Below the pieces are notes generated by a model. The model searched no databases and was not told the origin of the DNA. It worked only from the letters and a program-made list of their open reading frames with translations. A stretch of DNA of 64,000 nucleotides from Diphasiastrum complanatum (taxonomy: Eukaryota > Streptophyta > Lycopodiopsida > Lycopodiales > Lycopodiaceae), in the NCBI GenBank assembly GCA_029204225.1, contig CM055098.1, positions 3,289,106 through 3,353,105 on the forward strand, in the 5' to 3' direction. A program made the position numbers and the translations under genes. Of this stretch, positions 56,460 through 64,000 are shown in pieces (position 1 is the stretch's first letter; the number at the start of each line of letters is the position of its first letter).

Positions 56460-57803
56460 CGAATGATCAGAAACCTCTTGGCCTAGCAACAAGCTAATCG
56501 CTTGGAAGACTACATCAGCTCCCTGCAAAACGCCCTTACAACCGCACAGGATCAGGTGGATAAGGCCATGCAGGATGCAAAGCAACAGGTGCAGCTGCTG
56601 AAGGTCAATGACAGATGGCCAAACAAGATCGCACGCGGCTTCAAGGTGAATTGGATGCGACCGTCCTTGAACGTGATGCGTATCTTCAAACACAAATATC
56701 AGATCATCCGGTTACACCGACGGAGATTGCGTAATTGTTCAAGAAAGTGGAGACATACAAAGTGGCCCTTCAGGGATTTCAAGGCCGCTTTGACAGGTTC
56801 AAAGGAGCAGCTTCAACCGAGTTGGCAAAGGCTAAGGAGACCATCACCGCCTATGAAAAAGCAGCCGCTCAAAGCCGGACCACAAATCCTCGTATCGGTC
56901 ATGCCGCAATTCTCCCCTCCGTGCCAAGAAGCTGTACCAATGGATACAAGGGTAGATGCGAGCATGGACCAGGGGGGAGCTCCAGATATAGCTGAACAAC
57001 CGCCAATCTTATCGGAAGTACAAGCAGGTCCATCCTCATCAAGGACCACACCTCTATTCAAAAGGCCCATCAGCGTCGAGGACCAGATCTAGACCTTCTT
57101 AAAGCAACATCCGCATGAGTCCTTGCATGGTGGATGGGTTCTGAAGTTTAAGACATATGAGATAGAGGTCGACAAAGAGTTGGATAAAATACCTGCATTG
57201 GGAGAGCAGCCGGCATGGAGAATCATTGTTTTTGAAAAAACTTCGGAATCAATTAGGAGTTACGTCGCCAACCCTCGCCAATTGCGGGTAGATCCCTATT
57301 ACGTGCCAATGCCACGGAAAAATAAATGGAAAGATTTGGGACTGGCTATGGACAAGATCACCATCCATACGTCCAATTGGCCAATCATCCATCAGCCCTA
57401 CAACTTTACAATCTCATTGGATTTCCTCCGTGCCTTACAAGCCTATCAGAGAGAATATGTCCACTCTCCATATCCAACGGTGCGACGACAATGTTCGTTA
57501 AAGATCTAACTCTGTTGGCGTCATTGGCAACCAGATGGAACGATTGTCTCCCTCCTCTAACATTCGATCCAAATAAGCTGATGGGCTCAGAGCAAATCAA
57601 AGACCAGCTTTCGGTTGCTTGTTTATATTTTTGTGCGACAATGATGGGAGGCTCCTGGGACAACCTCCAAGTGGATTGTCGGAGCCCACCATTGTTTTTT
57701 GCCACACAATTTGGATTTTAATATTGCACGTCTCGACTTTATGGAGAAGGTGCAGTACCATTTAATCAAGATTCAGCGTGAGGCCAATAAAAGTCTTCAA
57801 TAA
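56460..57803 (+). pseudogene. Accessory 3' ORF of gypsy G2, unknown function
   Basis: Coiled-coil-like N-terminal part in changing frames ('LEDYISSLQNALTTAQDQVD' type heptads at 56500; 'VETYKVALQGFQGRFDRFKG' at 56740), a low-complexity middle ('SEVQAGPSSSRTTPLFKRP'), then the domain shared with G3: 'ISVEDQI*TFLKQHPHESLH' (57075), 'ALGEQPAWRIIVFE', 'HSPYPTVR', 'TRWNDCLPPLTFDPNKLM', and the end 'FMEKVQYHLIKIQREANKSL' with TAA at 57801-57803. Two independent copies with the same block order argue for a real protein family in this lineage. Function unknown; no transmembrane segment stands out. Confidence 0.7.
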
Positions 57804-57853
57804 CTGCATATTGCAGGTGTCGTGGGACCGCCACCAGTTTTGGTGGGAGATAC

Positions 57854-58590
57854 CGTTGGAGGGTTTGTGGATTCCAAGGCAACCCTAACCCTAGTTAATA
57901 AGTGAGAGGGATTTGGCACCCTGCGTGTGTAAGTCCAACCCGGTGATCACATAGTTATTTGATTGATTAGTTAAAAGTCAATAAAAGGACTTTAGGCCTT
58001 TTTGCAGGACTTTTAATGTCGCAGGGCCTAAATGTCAAGTTAGTGAATAAAGTTGGGTTTTCCTCCAATTTTGATGGTTCCCACACTTTTTTAAATTTGA
58101 ATAAAAAGATAGGCAAGACTGGACCAATAGGATTCAGAGGCCAAGGTCCTCCTCTGTACTATAAGAAGGGACCAACTCGAGTTGCTCCTCATGTTCATTT
58201 CCTCATTTCAATCAAGCAAATTGGTTATCTTCAGAAATGGATTGATGAATATCCTTACTCTTCTTCTTTCCTTCTCCATCTCTCGTGCTTTCTTTGGATT
58301 TTGTTAATTATTGGATCTAAATGTTATTGGGATTGAGTGTTATTATACTTTTTATGATAGAGAAAGAGTAAGCTATCTTTGTTGTTGATCATAGTGTTAA
58401 TGGATCTTAGTGTTAATAAGTAAGGTTAATGGATGTAGAGTTAGATTTAGATCTTCCATTCATGCTGAAATCTGAACTTAACTATTGCTGTCATGGGAAC
58501 GAACCTATGCGTGACAAGTAACTCCATCTCTATGATGCTAGATTGACTAGATCTTGGATTCAAGTTTGGCAAGGAAAGAAACCCACTACA
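57854..58590 (+). repeat. 3' LTR of gypsy G2
   Basis: Starts CGTTGGAGGG (TG mutated to CG) and ends CCCACTACA, 737 bases. It is colinear with the G1 5' LTR. A TATA-like ACTATAAGAAGG lies at about 58158. It is preceded by TTTTGGTGGGAGA, a possible polypurine tract. Confidence 0.8.
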
Positions 58591-58918
58591 ACGGAGCATC
58601 ACGTAGAGTGTGCCTGGATAATCCATTTATACAATTCATCAATGTATTAATTACAGTAAATCTTTGTCACCTTATTAGGTAAGCCGTTGTACTTGGAAGT
58701 ATTCGGCTTTTGTGACAACTATACATAGTATATAGGGTCAACAAATTAGGTTGCAAAATCACACAGAAAGCCATTTTGGATTTTAATACTGCACGTCTTG
58801 ACTTTATGGAGAAGGTGCAGTACCATTTAATCAAGATTCGGCGCGAAGCCAATAAAAGTCTCCAATAACTGCATATTGCAGGTGTCATGGGACCGCCACC
58901 AGTTTTGGTGGGAGATAC

Positions 58919-59183
58919 TGCTGGAGGGTTTGCGGATCCCAAGGCAACCCTAACCCAAGTTAATAAGTGAGAGGGATTTGGCACCCTGCGTGTGTAAGTC
59001 CAACCCGATGATCACATAGTTTTTTGATTGATTAGTTAAAAGTCAATAAAAGAACTTCTGAAATCTGAACTAAACTATCGCTCTCATGGGAATGAACCTA
59101 CGCGTGACAACTAACTCCATCTCTATGATGCTAGATTGAATAGATCTTGGATTCAGGTTAGGCAAGGAAAGAAACCCACTACA
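58919..59183 (+). repeat. Internally deleted LTR copy of G2
   Basis: Starts TGCTGGAGGG, ends CCCACTACA, 265 bases. The central part is missing after AATAAAAGAACTT. It arose from the tandem duplication. Confidence 0.8.
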
Positions 59184-59373
59184 ACGGAACATCATGTAGA
59201 GTGTGCCTGGATAATCCATTTATACAATTCATCAGTGTACTAATTATAGTAAATGTTTGTCACCTTATTACGTAAGCCGTTGTACTTGGAAGTATTTGGT
59301 TTTTTTTGACAATTGTACATAGTATATAGGGTCAACAAATTAGGTTGCAAAATCACATAGAAATCCATATCAA

Positions 59374-61837
59374 AAGTCTTCTATTAAGACTTCTCATCCT
59401 TTGGAATTAATACACTCGGATGTTCACTTTTCTTCCTCAAAAATTATTGGTGATGCAACTTGTTTTGTTACCGTCATTGATGATTTTACAAGATGTACTT
59501 GGTTGAACCTTCTTTCTTCAAATGCTATGGTGTTTGAACACTTCCTAGTTTTCAAAGATTATGTTGAGAAACAATTTTCTTTCAAAGTTAAAGCCTTGAG
59601 ATATGATGGAGGAGGTGAATACATTTCCAACAAATTCTATGATTATTGTGAGGTTGACGGGACTAAGAGAGAATTTTCCTGTGCTTATTTCCCATTTCAA
59701 AATGGGGTTGCCAAAAGAAAAAATCGATCTCTATGTGAATGTGCTAAAGCAATCCAAGTTGAAGCTTGTTTGCTCATTGAATATTGGAGAGAAGCAATTA
59801 ATTCTGCAAATTATTTGTGCAATAGATTACCTCACAATACACTTGCAGGAAGATCACCATATGAAGTCTTATTCAAGAAGAAACCTAAGGTTGATCACCT
59901 TAGAGTTTTTGGATGTGCTTTCTTTGTTCGTGTACCCTTGGAAACAAGGAAAAGAGATGATCCAAATTCAATCAAAGTGATCATCGTTGGATACTCATCC
60001 AACAAGAAAGCATACAAAATTTATATTCCCTCTACCTCAATTACAATTGAGAGTAGAGATGTTATTTCTCATGAGAATCAAAAATACATCTTTGATGAGG
60101 CCGAGATCAAAGATTCTCAAAAGAATTCTCCTATCATCACCCTTGAATATTATCATGGAGAGATGGGGTCGAGAATTGAGGAGGAGTCACCTCGAGTCTT
60201 CTCACCAAGGAGATCACAAAGAGAAAGATTCGAGCCTAAGAGGCTCTCAGATGGAGATAAAGGTAAACAAGTGAAACTCAACTCCACTAATTATGCATAT
60301 TTTGTTTCACATGAAGAGCCAAAGGATGTACATGAAGCACTCAACTCAAAAGAATGGTTTCTAGCCATGAAGGAGGAATATGATGCATTGATTGCCAACA
60401 AGACATGGGAGCTTGTGGATCTTCCATCCAACAAGCACACTATTGGTTGCAAATGGGTTTTTCGAGTCAAATATAATCAAGATGGCACAATCAACAAGTA
60501 TAAGGCAAGACTTTGTGAAAAGGGCTTTGATCAAGTTTATGGACTTGATTATGAAGAGACTTTTGCTCCAATTGCAAAGATGGTATCAATTAGAATCACC
60601 ATTTCTATTGCTTGTGTTTTCAAATGGCAAGTTTTTCAACTAGATGTCTCAAATTCTTTTTTAAATGGATATCTAGAAGAAGAAATTTATATGGAACAAC
60701 CCCTTGGGTTCATCCAAGACAAGACCAAAGTTCGCTTGCTCTTCAAAAGTCTCTATGGACTAAAGCAAGCACCAAGATCGTGGTATTCTCGACTTAACAC
60801 TTTCCTTATCTCACTAGGATTCAGTCTTAGTAACTATGATCCTTCCTTGTATATCAAGTTCTATTATAGTGATATTGTCATTCTTCTAATTCATGTTGAT
60901 GATATTATCCTAACAGGAAGTTGTATCAATTTAGTTGAAGAAACCAAAATTGCACTAGGAAGAGAATTCAAGATGCAAGATCTTGGAAAAATTCATTACA
61001 TCTTAGGATTAGAGATTGACTTTCATAATGAGAAAGCTTTTGTTTGTCAATCCAAGTATGCTCTTTCAATGTTGAAAAAGTTTAATTTGCTAGATTGTAA
61101 GAGTATTGATACTCCTATGGAGCAAATTGTAAAAGACCCTAACAAACGTGATGAAAGATCCTTCGTGGACATCATTCTTTTTAGGAGTCTTATAGGCTCC
61201 TTAATTTGGCTCACCATAACTAGGCCTGATGTAAGTTTTAGTGTTCATAAGTTGAGCCAAGCTATGCAAAATCCTACTATTCATCATTGGAAAATGGCCA
61301 AAAGTGTACTTAGGTACATATCTTTAACGTATGATTATGGTCTATTATACAAAAGTGAAGATCTTTCTATTGTTGGCTATTTTGACTCGGATTTTGCTAG
61401 TGATAAAGTAGATCAGAAATCTACAAGTGCATATGTCATATACCTTGGAGGAAATTTAATATCTTACCATGTCACTCTCATCTTGTGAAGCTGAATATAA
61501 GGCGCTTACTACTACAACAAAAGAAGTGTTTTGGATCAAGAGATTGCTTTTGGAGCTAAAGACTATCAAGGAAGATGATCTACCATTGATCATGTGTGAC
61601 AATATTTCAGCACAAGCCCTTGCCAACAATCCAATATTTCATGCAAGGAGCAAACACATCGAATTTGCACATCACTTCGTGAGAGAGAAGCTCATTGAAG
61701 AGGAAATCTACTTGGAGCACATCGACACATCATCTTGTATTGCATATTTGCTCACCAGACCTTTGAACAAAAATTTCTTCATCAAGCATAGAGCCAATCT
61801 TGGATTAATTCCAAGGTCCATGTTCAAGTCAACATAG
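59374..61837 (+). pseudogene. Ty1/copia integrase-RT-RNase H, best preserved pol in the window
   Basis: The frame 59401-61488 (695 codons) runs from the integrase core (HPLELIHSDVH; second D in 'LRYDGGGEYISNKF'; catalytic E replaced by K in 'NGVAKRKNRSL') through 'RLPHNTLAGRSPYEVLFKKK', the spacer, and RT ('GCKWVFRVKYNQDGTINKYK', 'QLDVSNSFLNGYLEEEIYME', 'LYGLKQAPRSWYSRL', catalytic 'LIHVDDIILTG' where YVDD is usual) to RNase H ('GYFDSDFASDKVDQKSTSAY'). A frameshift near 61470 moves the RNase H end ('SSCEAEYKAL', 'MCDNISAQALANNPIFHARS') to the frame 61469-61837. Gag, protease and the integrase finger are missing at the 5' side, where the duplicated gypsy flank adjoins. Confidence 0.9.
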
Positions 61838-61852
61838 ATTAATTTTTAGGAG

Positions 61853-62235
61853 TGTTGAAAAATGAAAAATCATCTATCTTGACTTTCGGCTTTGGCAAAG
61901 TTTTTTATATGTGTATGTAATGTTTCATATTGCAAAATGCAAATTTTGGCCTAGAAAGAACTCGAACTACATGGTTTCTTGAGTCTAGTTAGTCATATAC
62001 AACATGCATATAGAATGTAGACATAGAAATGCCAATTATGGGCTTGTAGAAAGTCGTGGCATATCACATGCAATGATTGTAAGTGATCCAAAGTGACATG
62101 CAAGGCATGCACAAAGTGAATTGGACACATGCATAGTGATTTGGACAAATTTAGTTTAGAATTTGACACTTGGTAAAAGTAGGTAGAAATGCATGCATGT
62201 AAAGTGTAAGATGTCACTAGTTTGCTAGTTGCTTT

Positions 62236-62289
<54 letters not shown>

Positions 62290-62690
62290 CTCTCTATTTC
62301 TAAGCATGAAAATATAACCAAGATGTGGATGAAAGTAGGAGAAAGATGGTCTACCTCGAGCTACTCCAATCTCCATAAATATGTGTAGGCTCTCTCATAA
62401 CTTTTGATGAAGAACCAAGCTTTGAAGCTATTCCATGTCAATTTGGATCTATCTTATTGTATGTTTGAATTTTCCTCTCTCTTTCTCTCTCTAACTCGAG
62501 TAGAGGATTATGCTAATGCATTAAATTCTTGTACTTTTCCTCTTTTGATATTGAGTTCAATCATTCTTTGATTATTAGCATGCTAGATTGTGCTTTGGTC
62601 ATAATTTCTAGAACTAGATCTTGATACTCAATCTAGAATTAATTTATGTGCTAAACACAAAGCTTAATAAGATCATTCACACTTAGAACT
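61853..62690 (+). repeat. Copia 3' LTR, partial
   Basis: Starts TGTTGAAAAATG just after a short purine tract (TTTTTAGGAG). It contains a (CT)n microsatellite at 62238-62287. Gypsy LTR sequence takes over at about 62692, so the end is not certain. Confidence 0.65.
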
Positions 62691-64000
62691 TGCTGGCCAA
62701 TAGGATTTTGAGGCCAAGGTCCTCCTCTCTACTATAAATAGGAGAAAACTCAAATTGCTCCTCATATTCAGATCTTCATTTCAATTTGAGCAGATTGGTT
62801 CTCTTATGGAATGGACTTGTGAATGTCCTTGCTCTCTATCTCTTTTCCTCCATCTCTCATGCTTTTGTTGTATTTACTAATTGTTGGATCTGAATGTTAT
62901 TGGGATTGCCATTTCTTATGCTTTTTATACGAGAGAAAGAGTAAGTTATTATCATTGTGGATCTTATTGTTGGATGATTAGCTTGCATTAGGCATCTTGT
63001 CTTGGCATGAAGTGTTAAAATTGCATTTTAGAATTAGTTTGGAAGTGATTTTGCTTGATTTGAGTGAATTTTCTTGTCTGAAATCTAATTCGATTATTGA
63101 ACAGGAGAAGCTATTCAGATTACCATTCTTAAGATCCATCTGGATCTGAGAAATTAGAAAAAACAACAAAAATCAGTCAGATCTGCCATATTTTGGTCAA
63201 AATGAGACAAAATTGTCATCAGAGCTGATAACTTTTTACCCTCTTTCAAGAAACGTTTGCCAAGTTGCAGGCACCTTCGGTTTTGATCACAAAACCTTCA
63301 TATTGAAGGGCAAACATTTCTTCCCAACAGATTTCCAGAAACATCATAAATTACCAAAAAAACACCCAAAATCCTAAAAGAATACAAAAAAAAAAAATGT
63401 TCTTCTCCCAATTCACTATGCATAGGTGTGATTTAGATCTATCTATTGCCAGGTCGACGAAGAATAATAACAAAAATAGAAGGCCAAAGTGATTGCTCAT
63501 CTAGTTGTTGGTAACTTTTTGTGAAAAATTTACAACTTTATGCAAAAATATCAGTTCTCTGAAAAGAACCTTTGCCTTAACCTTCACCAGAGTATGTGTA
63601 AGTTCCAATTACTATTTTTGATAATCAGTGATTTGGACGAAGGTTTCCCAAGAGATTAATTGTCATATTGTCATATTTCTGTCAAAAAAAGTCTCTTTTT
63701 TGTAAAAATACCATTATTACTCTTGATTATTTGCCAGATCCTTCGCCAAGTTTTTTGAGGATTCTAAATATAGTAACTAACCATTTGTGAGTTCGACGAA
63801 GATTAGATATATAAGGATCTTCCAAAAAGTCCATTTTTTTTCTCTTGTCAAACTGCAAAAATCCTATTTTTTTTTGTCAGAAAGAATCTTCTCCAGTTCT
63901 ACCACACATTTATCTGTGTCAGATTTATCCACTGTAACGTCGGTGAAGGTTAATTTTATTATATTTGTCAATAATAGCCAGAGCAGTGATTTTTTTTTTA
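62691..64000 (+). mobile_element. Gypsy LTR fragment joined to leader
   Basis: 62691-62970 matches the middle of the G1 LTR (TTGAGGCCAAGGTCCTCCTC, TATA box ACTATAAATAGG near 62730, CCTCCATCTCTCATGC). It then passes directly into leader sequence (GATTAGCTTGCATTAGGCAT, as at 10727), so the end of the LTR and the primer site are deleted. The leader continues to the window end with CCTTCG motifs. Gag would be expected beyond. Confidence 0.75.

Larger units (their letters stand above)
57711..59368 (+). repeat. Tandem duplication of the G2 3' end, LTR and flank
   Basis: 57711-58775 (accessory ORF end, whole LTR, 185 bases of flank) is repeated as 58776-59368. The second unit has lost about 470 bases from the middle of its LTR. 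Identical order and flank (GGAGCATCACGTAGAG / GGAACATCATGTAGAG) show a segmental duplication, not two insertions. Confidence 0.85.

Noticed and set aside
57854-59183. Two LTRs of a very short gypsy element
   Set aside because: The same host flank follows both LTRs and the same ORF end precedes both, which shows tandem duplication.
61469-61488. Programmed frameshift in copia RNase H
   Set aside because: No slippery site or conserved overlap seen; copia normally encodes a single polyprotein, so a simple indel is more likely.

Overview
This is nuclear DNA of a land plant. It holds one host gene, a 13-coding-exon glutamine synthetase, set in several generations of nested and broken transposable elements. 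The plant assignment rests on the GT-AG introns and long N-terminal extension of that gene, on plant-type LTR retrotransposon primer sites (tRNA-Asp for Ty3/gypsy, tRNA-Met for Ty1/copia), and on long CT/AT/GT microsatellites. The species cannot be named. The synthetase has a presumed plastid presequence but lacks the C-terminal tail known from angiosperm GS2, which weakly suggests a fern, lycophyte, bryophyte or gymnosperm.

Layout. 1-2.8 kb: 3' part of an L1-like LINE ending at a CT microsatellite. 2.8-6.3 kb: mostly unassigned, with one degenerate unknown minus-strand frame. 6.3-7.2 kb: remnant of a Ty1/copia element. 7.2-9.5 kb: a cluster of Helitron-like ends and copies, each abutting AT/GT microsatellites. 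It includes a precise head-to-tail junction, a 114-bp near-perfect palindrome and a nested 0.5-kb TIR element. 9.9-18.3 kb: a Ty3/gypsy element (G1, plus strand) with 5' LTR, primer site, gag and pol. 18.3-28.5 kb: pieces of several copia elements, LTRs and a gypsy leader. 28.5-30.4 kb: gag, leader and LTR of a minus-strand gypsy copy (G4). 31.2-36.3 kb: the glutamine synthetase gene on the minus strand, with no element recognised inside it. 36.9-38.3 kb: a short repeat and a copia gag. 38.3-51.3 kb: a large minus-strand gypsy element (G3) whose 5' LTR is split by a 1,159-bp solo LTR with a 5-bp target duplication. 52.0-58.6 kb: a rearranged plus-strand gypsy copy (G2) whose 3' end is tandemly duplicated to 59.37 kb. 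59.4-62.7 kb: a copia element with a 695-codon integrase-RT-RNase H frame. 62.7-64.0 kb: another gypsy LTR and leader.

G1-G4 belong to one Ty3/gypsy lineage (Athila/Tat-like by primer site and pol motifs, no chromodomain). Its gag carries a series of zinc knuckles. An accessory reading frame lies between pol and the 3' LTR and is shared by G2 and G3. Non-coding segments on both sides of gag-pol are rich in an AACCTTCGCC-type motif. All transposon genes seen are broken by stops, frameshifts, deletions or loss of catalytic residues. The glutamine synthetase frame is open and every splice site fits.
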